A stretch of 34,458 nucleotides of DNA, taken from NCBI GenBank assembly GCA_020720045.1, contig DYPH01000060.1:1-34458 (forward strand), written 5' to 3'. The notes beneath the pieces are model-generated. The model had not been told where the DNA came from. It saw only the letters and a program-made list of their open reading frames with translations, and did no database searches. The stretch is from Sorangium cellulosum. GTDB taxonomy: Bacteria > Myxococcota_A > Polyangia > Polyangiales > Polyangiaceae. Of the stretch, positions 7,908 to 15,827 are shown in pieces (positions within the stretch are counted from its first letter, which is position 1; each line of letters starts with the position of its first letter). Made by a program: the position numbers and the translations under genes.

Positions 7908-8617
7908 TTGACGCACCTGACGCGAAGACTCTGTGTCGGAAACTGGGGATCTGGTCGGCTTTCCCCTGGGCCGTGGCTGACGGTCCAAATCTGGCCTGTT
8001 GGAGTTTTTGAAGAACTCCAGTACCCTTGCCCAACGGACGTATCGGCCATCTCGGTGATGCCCGCCGGCGAGATCCCATTCGTCGGCACATCGTTTGGAG
8101 CGAGGAAGTCCGGTTTGAAGGCGTTATATTGGACGACGGTGAAGAGTTCGAATTTGGTAGGAATACGCCAGCCCGTCAAGCCACCAATGGAGAGCGTCCT
8201 GCAGATCTCTTCGGCCTGGGAAAATGTCACCAGTACCGGCTGACCATTGCCATCAACCGTCTTTAACTGCCACTTCAAGCCGGTGCGGGTATCTTCGGTC
8301 GCTGTCGTCGTAGAGCGCCAGCGACCATCGTCTTCAAAGGAGGATGGGGACGAGATTACGACGGTCGGCATGTCGGTGGCGAAAGGGCCACCTGCGTCGG
8401 GGAAGTCACAGCTAGGACCAGCCTCTGTCGTCGTCGAATCGGCGGTACTTGCCTCCTCCGTGGGGCCCGCATCGCTTTCGGAATCTTCGCCCTCTCCCGC
8501 GTCCATAATTCCAGGATCACGAGTGACAGGTTCGCCGGAGATACCGAGGATGCTGGAGCATCCGAGCGGGGCAAGCAGGCCTAGGGCGAGAAGAAGTGTC
8601 GATCGATAAAATCGCAT
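7904..8617 (-). CDS. DUF1566 domain lipoprotein
   Basis: The protein has 237 residues. The ATG at 8617 gives a classic signal (MRFYRSTLLLALGLLAP) with lipobox PLGC, Cys20; an earlier GTG at 8698 lies inside the 17-base motif and would spoil the signal. After Cys comes SSILGISGEP, the CxxxLGI pattern also seen in two RCC1 lipoproteins here. An Asp/Glu/Ser/Thr tether follows (about 30-70), then a DUF1566 domain: TEDTRTGLKWQ, FSQAEEICRTL, LTGWRIPTKFEL, GYWSSS and a C-terminal LRVRCVK. It is first gene of the operon leading to the kinase, and motif copy C lies 67 bases upstream. Likely role: surface-exposed binding protein; the ligand is unknown. Confidence 0.83.
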   Translation of the reverse strand: MRFYRSTLLLALGLLAPLGCSSILGISGEPVTRDPGIMDAGEGEDSESDAGPTEEASTADSTTTEAGPSCDFPDAGGPFATDMPTVVISSPSSFEDDGRWRSTTTATEDTRTGLKWQLKTVDGNGQPVLVTFSQAEEICRTLSIGGLTGWRIPTKFELFTVVQYNAFKPDFLAPNDVPTNGISPAGITEMADTSVGQGYWSSSKTPTGQIWTVSHGPGESRPDPQFPTQSLRVRCVK

Positions 8618-8684
8618 GAGTTCCGATCCGGAGACGCAGGTCTCGTGGTTCTCAAGCGATACCAGTGGCGACGAAGTATCGTCT

Positions 8685-8701
8685 ATTGTGGAAACCACGT
8701 A
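8685..8701 (-). promoter_or_regulatory. 17-base regulatory motif, copy C
   Basis: TACGTGGTTTCCACAAT on the minus strand, 67 bases before the start of the DUF1566 lipoprotein. Together with copy B it shares 19 identical bases (TC is added at the 5' side). It is in the right place to be an operator or promoter element of the DUF1566/kinase operon. Confidence 0.65.
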
Positions 8702-8795
8702 GACACGGAGTCCGACACGAAAAATAATTCTACATCATTTCAAAGGCTTGATTGCGCGCACGATCTCGCAGTAGCAGCTACGGTTGTCCGTGCGG

Positions 8796-10102
8796 CTAAA
8801 AGACAACGGTCGATGGCGCCTGTCGGATGTTTCCCGTCGTTCCGTCGCCGACCTGGCCGTATTGGTTGTCCCCCAGCATTTCACGGTAGAATCGAGGAGA
8901 AGTGCGCATGTGTGTGACTGCCCAGCTGCCACAGACTTCACGCTGGCCAGAACCCGCGCCGGGCCGCTCTGGACGGTCGTCCCGATGCCAAGTTCGCCGG
9001 AGGCATTTGAGCCCCAGCAGTAGAGATTGCCATCGCTACGCAGCGCGCATGTGTGTCCACCGCCAGCGGCGCCTGCGGTGACTTCTGTTACGCCCGTATC
9101 GACGGGGTATGCGACTTTTGAATTTGCGCTCGCCAGAAGCTGCCCATTTGCATTGTTGCCCCAGCAGCGAAGCGTCCGATCGGTGAGCACCGCGCAGGTG
9201 TGAGAGGCACCGGCAAAAATCTGCGAAGCTGCAGGGAGCCCATTCACACTTGTCGGTGCAGCCCGTTGAATGAGCGTCCCATCTCCGAGCTGCCCTTGTT
9301 CATTGAATCCCCAGCACCTCACGCTTCCGGTCGCAAGCATCGCGCAGGTGTGAACGTCCCCCGCCACGAGTAAGGCGACATTCGTCGGCAACGCATCGAC
9401 GAGCGTCGGAAGCACCCGTGCGTCGGTCGTGCCATCGCCGCACTGCCCGTAGTCGTTGCGCCCCCAGCACTTCGCCGCCCCCGTCGAAAAGAGCGCGCAG
9501 GTGTGGGAGCCACCTGCTGCCAGTCGGTCGGCGCCAATGACGCTTTGAACCGCCGTTGGCGTGGCTCGGTCGATCGTTGTCCCGTCCCCGAGGCGGCCCT
9601 CCGGATTGCGCCCCCAGCAGCGCGCGCTCCCGTCCGTTGTGCGCGCGCAGGTGTGGACATCGCCTGCAATGATTTCAGTCGCTTGAAGACCGGGAATCCG
9701 CGTCGGAACCAAGCGGTTTGTCGTTGTTCCATCCCCGAGCTCCCCCTCGGAGTTTCGCCCCCAACAGCGAACGCTGGCATCGGAGAACTGCGCGCACGTG
9801 TGATAATTTCCTGCGACCAGCGCCGTCGGAATCACGGGATCGGTGCACGCGCCGTCGACACAGGAATCCTTGCATGGCGTCGTGACCGCCCAAGTGCCGG
9901 CCGTGCACCGTTCGGCGTTCCCGGAACTGCATCGCACTTGCCCGTCGGCGCATGCCGGTAGAGTCGCATCGGGCGTGTCCGCGCTCGAGCCAGCTTCCGT
10001 GGGAATTGCAGGCTCAGCCGGCAGTTCATCCAACCCAAGAACGGCGTTGCAGCCGAGCCCGCTGGTGAGGACTGCGAATAGTCCCGTAACCAGCCGCCTC
10101 AT
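8796..10102 (-). CDS. RCC1-repeat lipoprotein, last blade frame-broken
   Basis: ATG at 10102 overlaps the stop of the caspase-like gene by four bases (ATGA). The signal peptide has lipobox GLGC (Cys18), followed by NAVLGLDELPA and a spacer with four further Cys. RCC1 blades read CWGRN three times, then CWGFN, CWGNN and CWGSN, with short linkers of the GDGTTTNRLVPT type. In the seventh blade the frame as given leaves the family after KCWG and runs on to 8735. Adding one G to the five-G run (plus positions 8870-8874) restores DNQYGQVGDGTT and a TAG stop at 8796, giving 435 residues and a full seven-bladed propeller. The indel is either a sequencing error or a slippage site. The protein is lipid-anchored and extracytoplasmic; its partner is perhaps the co-encoded caspase-like protein. 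Confidence 0.82.
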
Positions 10103-11358
10103 CGAAACACCCCCGTCACCTGGACACCTCCCGGCCCCGCGAGGACGCCGACGCGTTCCTGGGACGACGGCGACGTGAACCACAAGGCACCACCGATCCC
10201 CATGACGACTCCGCCGCCGATCGCGAAGCCGGTCGCGACGTTTCCAAGCGCGCGCGAAGCGGACGCCTGCGCGCGCGCGTCCTCCGGGCAACCGAGCGAC
10301 GAGCACTGGCGCGCCGCCTCATCGTAACGAGACTTGGCAACTGCGGCGAACCCACCGGCCGTGAGGAGCCCCGCAAGGCCAACACCAGCCACAGCAATTC
10401 CGGTGGTCTTCTGGCCAGAAGTCCGCGCCCCACCGCCGAGAAAAAGCGCGGCGAGGTCGGGCTTGGGCTCCGTTGCGTGCTCGCTCAATTCTACGTCCTT
10501 GTCGGACGAAAAATAGGAAGGCGTTTGCGCGTGAGACTGAGGAAGAACGGCAAGAGTTTCCGCGGAATAGTCGACCGCCTCGGCGAGCGTTACTTTGCCA
10601 TCTCGATTCGCATCTCCCCACCCACGCAGCGCGCCCAGTATCAAGTAGCTAAATGCAGGTCGCCCTTCTCCAGGAAGCTCACCAGCAAACTCATCACTCT
10701 TGGCCGCAAGGGCCCAAGAAATCGTCGATGATGCTTTGACGTTCGTGGTGCCGATGAGCGGCTGTTCCCCGCTCGCAGAGAGACTCTTATTCGTTCTGTC
10801 ATGCCCACTAAAGCATGCATCAAGAACTACGACTGCGCGCGGGCCGCCTGCGTGTTCAATCGTACTCACGATCTCCGACTGTCGGACCGACCGCGTGGAA
10901 ATACTTGCCAGACTCTGCTGGGCATCCACCGCGACGATGGCCCCCTCCGGATCGCTGTCGCCAACCTTTACCGGCGCGCCATGCCCAATAAAAACGACCC
11001 AGAGTTTTCCGCCTTCCCTTACGGACCGCGCAGCTTTTTCGAGCGCCTGCAGGATCTGTTCACGCGTAGCATTCGAGTCGCGAATTTGGAAGACATGCGA
11101 CGCTGACATTCCGCCATTTTCGACGAAGTATCTGTACCAATCCCGAGCATTAGAGGTGGCACCGACAACATCGGAAACGAACGCGTAGTCTTCGACAGAA
11201 ATGACGAGCGCGGAATCATTGCTGGGTGTGGTCCGGAAGGACTTCTCAGAACTCGCCAGCGATGGCCAACGGGTTGGAGCCGCCGCATGGGGCGAACACC
11301 CGGTCGTCAGTAGTGCAAGTAGACCAGCGCAGAACGCAAATGACTGAAGATATGCCAT
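10099..11358 (-). CDS. Caspase-like (peptidase C14) lipoprotein
   Basis: The protein has 419 residues. ATG 11358 follows GAGAGG and gives a signal peptide with lipobox TTGC (Cys21). A caspase/metacaspase p20-like domain spans about 48-245, with catalytic His126 in FIGHG and Cys182 in LDACFSG. An EF-hand-like loop, DANRDGKVTLAE (249-260), follows; known metacaspases are often calcium-dependent. The C-terminus has two TM helices (about 320-341, 372-394) flanking a loop with Cys352 and Cys357, the same module as in the protein at 5034-5981. An envelope location is unusual for this protease class. The gene begins 10 bases after one RCC1 lipoprotein and overlaps the next by four bases, so all three are co-expressed. 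Substrate and role (envelope processing or regulated death) are unknown. Confidence 0.88.
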   Translation of the reverse strand: MAYLQSFAFCAGLLALLTTGCSPHAAAPTRWPSLASSEKSFRTTPSNDSALVISVEDYAFVSDVVGATSNARDWYRYFVENGGMSASHVFQIRDSNATREQILQALEKAARSVREGGKLWVVFIGHGAPVKVGDSDPEGAIVAVDAQQSLASISTRSVRQSEIVSTIEHAGGPRAVVVLDACFSGHDRTNKSLSASGEQPLIGTTNVKASSTISWALAAKSDEFAGELPGEGRPAFSYLILGALRGWGDANRDGKVTLAEAVDYSAETLAVLPQSHAQTPSYFSSDKDVELSEHATEPKPDLAALFLGGGARTSGQKTTGIAVAGVGLAGLLTAGGFAAVAKSRYDEAARQCSSLGCPEDARAQASASRALGNVATGFAIGGGVVMGIGGALWFTSPSSQERVGVLAGPGGVQVTGVFR

Positions 11359-11368
11359 ACTGACCCTC

Positions 11369-12853
11369 TCAAAATCCGAGTTCGACCGGGGGGTAGCTCG
11401 CCCCGAGCTGTCCCGCCGCAACGCCGCGATCGTTCGCATCGCCCTGCCCAAGTTGGCCGAAATAGTTCCGCCCCCAACATCGAACGCTCTTGTCCGCCAA
11501 TTGAACGCACGTGTGAAAACCGCTCGCGCGCACCTTGACGGCCCGGCCTGGACCTAAGTCGACTTCCCGCAGGCTCGAGCCCATCTCATTGGGCTGATCG
11601 CCAACATTTGCCGTGTTCCCAAGACCAAGCTGACCGTAGAGATTGAAGCCCCAGCACTTCACTGCACCGCTAGAGAATCGCGCACATGCATGCGCCGACC
11701 CGGCAGCAATCTCCTCTACGGTCCCGGCACCGAGGTCAACCGGAGGGAGATATGCCCCCATTTCTCCGGGAGCATCCCCTCGATTTTCAAGGTCACCATA
11801 GCCAAGTTGCCCGAAGTTGTTGTGCCCCCAACACTTCACAGAGTTTCCGCTTATGATGGCACAAACAAATGCATCACCCGCCGCGATACTCACAATCTTC
11901 TTTCCCAGACCAACGTCAATATCCGGGAGTTTTGCGGGAAGAGTGCCTGCCGTGTCTCCACGGTTTGCGGTATCGCCAGTGCCGAGTTGCCCTGCGAAGT
12001 TGAATCCCCAACAGCGCGCACTCTGGTCCTCCAACACCGCACAGGTAAAGTTCCGACCGACAGCGACCGCCGTTGGATTTTTTGGAAGCCCCAGCAGACC
12101 GAGCTGGTTCCCCATTTCGCCAGGACGCGATCCGCGGTCATAGGCGTCACCAAGCCCGAGCTCGCCGTGTCCGTTTGAGCCCCAACACTTCAGACCCGAC
12201 GGCGCCAGCAACGCGCATGCGTGCCAAGCGCCAGCGAACACACGACGGACGGTGAGCCCGGCCCCCAGGTCTACCGCCGGCAACGAGCTCCCCATTTCGC
12301 CGGGGTCGTCGCCGCGAGGGCGCGTGTCGCCATTCCCGGTCTCCCCATAGTCGGAGCGCCCCCAACACTTCAGCGCTCCCGTGGCCGAGCGCGCGCACGC
12401 ATACCCCGCCCCCACGGAGACCTGGTCACTCGACTGCGCGAGCGAGACCTCCGGCAGCGCCGTCCCCATTTCCCCGGGCCCGTCGCCGCGATTGTTTGAA
12501 TCGGCGAGCCCCAGTTTTCCGTAAGAATTTTCCCCCCAACACTTCACGGCACCGTCGGAGGCGACGAGACAAACAGAGTCACCGCCGGTTGCGATGTCAT
12601 CCACCGTACGCTCTCCGCTATCGGTTTTCGGTCCGCCGTCGACCCGCGCGCCATCGCTCGAAGGCGCATCGTAGGACGTCACATCGCCGCCTCCGTCGGT
12701 CGTAGCAGGCGAACCGTCGGGAACGGCGGCATCCGCCGTTCCACTGGGAACAGCGGGGAGCTCCGCAATGCCGAGCGCCGCATTGCATGCCCCTAGGAGC
12801 ACGAGCGCGCTGAATGCTGGCGCTCGCGGAGTGAATTTTCGACGAAGAAACAC
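11369..12853 (-). CDS. RCC1-repeat lipoprotein, first gene of caspase operon
   Basis: The protein has 494 residues. GTG 12853 was chosen because it gives a compact signal (MFLRRKFTPRAPAFSALVLL) with lipobox LGAC, Cys23, and leaves the 17-base motif 34 bases upstream; the longer frame to 12940 reads through that motif. After Cys comes NAALGIAELPA, then an Asp/Ser/Gly spacer. Seven blades are marked CWGEN, CWGRS, CWGSN, CWGFN, CWGHN, CWGFN and CWGRN. Linkers are of the long type (GD..NRGD..GEMG..LP.VDLG), shared with the gene at the window start, its likely paralog. Each blade has an HTCA/HACA-type and a CWG Cys, so up to seven disulfides are possible. It is predicted to be a lipid-anchored propeller displayed outside the inner membrane. 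Confidence 0.87.
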   Translation of the reverse strand: MFLRRKFTPRAPAFSALVLLGACNAALGIAELPAVPSGTADAAVPDGSPATTDGGGDVTSYDAPSSDGARVDGGPKTDSGERTVDDIATGGDSVCLVASDGAVKCWGENSYGKLGLADSNNRGDGPGEMGTALPEVSLAQSSDQVSVGAGYACARSATGALKCWGRSDYGETGNGDTRPRGDDPGEMGSSLPAVDLGAGLTVRRVFAGAWHACALLAPSGLKCWGSNGHGELGLGDAYDRGSRPGEMGNQLGLLGLPKNPTAVAVGRNFTCAVLEDQSARCWGFNFAGQLGTGDTANRGDTAGTLPAKLPDIDVGLGKKIVSIAAGDAFVCAIISGNSVKCWGHNNFGQLGYGDLENRGDAPGEMGAYLPPVDLGAGTVEEIAAGSAHACARFSSGAVKCWGFNLYGQLGLGNTANVGDQPNEMGSSLREVDLGPGRAVKVRASGFHTCVQLADKSVRCWGRNYFGQLGQGDANDRGVAAGQLGASYPPVELGF

Positions 12854-12887
12854 TCCGAGGAAAAACCACAGCGCCCCCGAGCCTACA

Positions 12888-12904
12888 ATTGTGGAAAACA
12901 CGTA
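12888..12904 (-). promoter_or_regulatory. 17-base regulatory motif, copy D
   Basis: TACGTGTTTTCCACAAT, one mismatch from the other three copies; the mismatch weakens the GTGG-TTT-CCAC dyad. It is 34 bases before the GTG start of the RCC1/caspase/RCC1 operon and reads toward it. Confidence 0.55.
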
Positions 12905-12992
12905 GTCGCTCGGTGACGTGAACGCGCGATGGCTCAACACGCACTCGCGCAGTCATTCACAATTCATTGGGACCTCGCCCCCAAGAACGCCC

Positions 12993-14174
12993 CTACTTCT
13001 TCGCCGCTTTCCCAACAGCCGCCTTCGTGGCCGCTTCGTCGGAAGCGGAAACTTTCCCGGTCTTCTTCTTCTCTTCGAGAGCCTTTTCTGCAGCAAGAAC
13101 AGCGGCATGGTCGACCGCCGCCTTGCTTACGTAGGCCTGCACCTTCACCACCTGAAGATGGTCGGGGGAGTTCTGCTTCTTGATGCAGAACTTCTGCCCC
13201 TTCACTTCGCTCACGAGGCCGTTTGCAAGCGCCGTCGTAAAGGTCGTCCCACTGAGGAGCCCCTTCGTCAGCGACGAAGACTGCTTCGTCTCGGTGACAA
13301 TTTCCTGGCCAAGGTGATCGACGATCTGCTTGCGGGCGTCGAGCATGGCCGAGTTCCGGGCGTCACTCTCGTTCACCGCCGGCGCAGAGACGCCGCAGAA
13401 GTAGAGGCCGCTGTCGTCCGTCGGAAGGTTCATGCAAAAGCCGCAGTCGGTGCCCCCGGTGACGTCCTGCACCTCGCCGGTGACCGTCGGTCGAAAGGCA
13501 AAGTAGGTGTCATTGAAGGACTTGACCTTCTTCCACTTCGTCGCGTCGGAATAGGAGACGTTTGCCGCGGCGACCGGAATGCTCAGCTCCGCTTGGGCAT
13601 GAGCATCAGTCATAGCGAGCGCGTACATTTCGCCGGTCCCTCGGACGAACTCCCCCACGGCCAGCTTGGTGCAGGCACCGGAGTTTTCCCGGCAGCAGGT
13701 GCTGAGCTTCTCCGCGTCGCTCACAACCTGCATCTTCTCGGTAATCTTATAGTGAACCCGATAGACGGTTCCGCTCGACTTCGACGCGGATGCGGCCCCC
13801 GCCGCGGTTCCGTGACTGCCGGAGATCCCGCCGGCGATCGTGCTCGAAGCGATCAGATATTCGTCCATTTCCTGATCGGCTTTCACGATCTTCGTGGAAA
13901 AATATTTTGAGCACTTCGTATTCGAGGCTTCGCTCTCGTCCAGGTTGGGACTGCTCGCGTCGAGGCCGGCCGGGAAGAAGTGCCCCGCGTAAACGGACGG
14001 GTCGGCATCAAAGGCGGCGCGAATTCGAAGCGCTCGCGACGGCGACACGGTCTGAACTTCGCCGAAGCCGTCCGGAACGACTGGCGGCTGCGGCGACGCC
14101 GTCCCACACGCGGTGACGACGAGAAACGTTGCGAAAACAAGGGAAGCCGGAATGAACAGGGGCTGGGGTTTCAT
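12993..14174 (-). CDS. Lipoprotein with Cys-rich core and LPP20-like segment
   Basis: The protein has 393 residues with lipobox VTAC (Cys23). The mature part includes a Ser/Gly/Ala-rich segment (IAGGISGSHGTAAGAASASKSS) and several Cys pairs (CC at about 160, CGFC, YFCGVS). A stretch, FCGVSAPAVNESDARNSAMLDARKQ read in two parts, resembles LPP20/DUF400-like lipoproteins, in which an Ala/Asp-Ala-Arg helix recurs. The C-terminus is a Lys/Ala/Glu-rich helix. It starts 13 bases after the stop of the DUF4384 gene with TGAGGA as ribosome binding site, so the two form an operon. No enzyme motif is visible. The family assignment is tentative; envelope lipoprotein is the safe call. Confidence 0.7.
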   Translation of the reverse strand: MKPQPLFIPASLVFATFLVVTACGTASPQPPVVPDGFGEVQTVSPSRALRIRAAFDADPSVYAGHFFPAGLDASSPNLDESEASNTKCSKYFSTKIVKADQEMDEYLIASSTIAGGISGSHGTAAGAASASKSSGTVYRVHYKITEKMQVVSDAEKLSTCCRENSGACTKLAVGEFVRGTGEMYALAMTDAHAQAELSIPVAAANVSYSDATKWKKVKSFNDTYFAFRPTVTGEVQDVTGGTDCGFCMNLPTDDSGLYFCGVSAPAVNESDARNSAMLDARKQIVDHLGQEIVTETKQSSSLTKGLLSGTTFTTALANGLVSEVKGQKFCIKKQNSPDHLQVVKVQAYVSKAAVDHAAVLAAEKALEEKKKTGKVSASDEAATKAAVGKAAKK

Positions 14175-14187
14175 GGAAGAGCGGTCC

Positions 14188-15522
14188 TCACGGGCAGGGG
14201 GGAAGTGCGGCGACGGCCTTCGCCACCTCCGCGGAATGTTTGGGGTCGACGGCCGGGCAGGTGGGCCCGTCGAGCACGCGGTAGCCGGTCACTCCCGCGG
14301 TGAGACCCGGCGGGAGTCCCCCGGAAAGGAGCGTCGCTGCCGTGTTTGAAGGGAGCACACAGGCGCGCTTCATCGATTTGTAGGGCCCGAGCGCCTCTTC
14401 CGTCGGTGCCGCGACGACCATAAAGCGCTCGTGGGAACTGCCAGCGAGCGGGTACGCTTCGAAGGTTCCCAAATTGAGAGGCTGCCCGGCACGAAGAAAT
14501 CCGTTGCCACCTTCTGGGTAGAGGAGGGTGCCTGCGTCCTTCCCCCAAAGGTCAAATACGCGGATGAAAACATCGCGGTCGAGCGACTGAGCCCACAGCG
14601 TCGTCGTCTCGCCGGGGCAAAGACTGCCCCCCGGATGGGGGCTCGTCATCGCGACCGAAAGCGCCGGTGAAGACGGGAACTTCGGGAGCGGCGGTGGCGG
14701 CGTAGGCCCTGCAATCGTTGGAAATTGGGCCGGCTCCAGGGTGAGCTTTCCACCGGCATGATAGGCTTCCCAAATCACCTCCACCGTCGGCAGCCCGGCG
14801 GCACTCCGCGTGTGGAGGCGTCCGACGACGATGACGTCCCAGTCGGCGGGAATTGGCATCCCGGGCGTCCAGGGCATCGGCGGGGAGACGGTCCCGTCGG
14901 GGAATTTAGCTTGGTAGCGTAGGGCGACCCAGTCGGCGCGTGTACCGCCGGGGGTCGTCGCCTCCGTCGCACTGGTCGACTCATCGTCAAACACCCGCGC
15001 AATCGCGATTTTCTTCCGCTTCGCCAGCGAAAGAATTCGCTCAGCCCCTGCCTTCAACGCGCGATCGAAGTCGGCCAGGCTGGGGGAGTTCCATTCGTCG
15101 ATGCACTGCTTTCGGATCGCGACCGAGGCGCAGACACTCTTGTTGTTTCGCCCGGTCTTCCACGGATCGATGCACTTCGCGAGGTAGGTGCATTCCGCCG
15201 AATCGGGGGCGAGCGAGCCGCAGCTCGCTGCCCGAAGTTTGTCGCGAGCGAGCGCCTGGGCGCGTTCGAGGGCATCGGGAGCCCCCGCCTCTACGGAAGC
15301 GACCTCGACGCGCCAACCGCCTGCAATATCAGGCGGTTCTCCAAAGCAATTCCAAGCAACGCTTGGCGCTGCCTCCGGCGGGCGTGGGCTCAGCGGCCCG
15401 GCGGGTCCGGCGGTGGGTGACCCGGCCGGTCCTGGCGGGGACGCGGGGTGCGTCTGCTCCTTCGTGGAGGCGCAGGCGACGAGGAGAAGGAGGCTCGAAA
15501 GGATTGCGGAGCGGCCAGCCAT
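14188..15522 (-). CDS. DUF4384 domain lipoprotein
   Basis: The protein has 444 residues. ATG 15522 gives signal MAGRSAILSSLLLLVAC with Cys17 lipidated; the longer frame to 15648 has no signal. A Pro/Gly/Ala tether (about 20-52) is followed by a Cys-containing alpha/beta region (about 60-255) with ERAQALARDKLRAASCG, resembling LPP20-type lipoprotein helices. A DUF4384-like domain spans about 300-372: CPGETTTLWAQSLDRDVFIRV, then TLLYPEGG, GFLRAGQPLNL and ERFMVVAAP. DUF4384 is often found fused to, or encoded beside, caspase-like peptidases and Ser/Thr kinases, and both occur in this window. Motif copy B lies 36 bases upstream. It is first gene of a two-gene operon and is divergent from a LuxR-type regulator. 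Confidence 0.82.
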   Translation of the reverse strand: MAGRSAILSSLLLLVACASTKEQTHPASPPGPAGSPTAGPAGPLSPRPPEAAPSVAWNCFGEPPDIAGGWRVEVASVEAGAPDALERAQALARDKLRAASCGSLAPDSAECTYLAKCIDPWKTGRNNKSVCASVAIRKQCIDEWNSPSLADFDRALKAGAERILSLAKRKKIAIARVFDDESTSATEATTPGGTRADWVALRYQAKFPDGTVSPPMPWTPGMPIPADWDVIVVGRLHTRSAAGLPTVEVIWEAYHAGGKLTLEPAQFPTIAGPTPPPPLPKFPSSPALSVAMTSPHPGGSLCPGETTTLWAQSLDRDVFIRVFDLWGKDAGTLLYPEGGNGFLRAGQPLNLGTFEAYPLAGSSHERFMVVAAPTEEALGPYKSMKRACVLPSNTAATLLSGGLPPGLTAGVTGYRVLDGPTCPAVDPKHSAEVAKAVAALPPCP

Positions 15523-15558
15523 GGGGGCCGAAGGCACCAGGTTTCCGCGCCGGTCACC

Positions 15559-15575
15559 ATTGTGGAAACCACGTA
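15559..15575 (-). promoter_or_regulatory. 17-base regulatory motif, copy B
   Basis: TACGTGGTTTCCACAAT on the minus strand, 36 bases before the DUF4384 lipoprotein start, in the divergent region shared with the LuxR-type gene. It is identical to copies A and C. Confidence 0.65.
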
Positions 15576-15621
15576 GATCTCCGGCGGGGCAAGCCACAGC
15601 GCCCGTCGATGCACGCCGCCG

Positions 15622-15638
15622 ACTGTGGAAATCCCTTA
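15622..15638 (-). promoter_or_regulatory. Degenerate second half-copy of the motif
   Basis: Thirteen of 17 positions match the motif, with core TTTCCACAG. It starts 63 bases from copy B, about six helical turns, so it would lie on the same DNA face. The match could still be chance. Apart from B and this site, nothing recognisable was seen in the divergent region 15523-15798. Confidence 0.3.
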
Positions 15639-15827
15639 CTGGGCGCAAACGGCTCGCCCCCTAAAGGGTGTCTTTTCCGCGACGCGGCGCATCTGACGCG
15701 GCGTGCAGCGCATTTCGGTAGCTGACTTGTGGGGCACGCCTTAGCGTCGATGCGTTGAAATGAATGTGCCTCCGTTGCCCCCGCGGCGGAACGCATCGAT
15801 GCGCAAATTCGTCGAACGTCTCCGCAC

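Noticed and set aside
8618-8698. GTG start at 8698 for the DUF1566 lipoprotein
   Set aside because: It lies inside the 17-base motif and adds 27 polar residues before a perfect lipoprotein signal at 8617.
15523-15725. Short frames reading CGNHV across motif copies, suggesting a repeated peptide
   Set aside because: The shared peptide follows from the shared DNA motif; frames around it do not match and overlap true gene starts.
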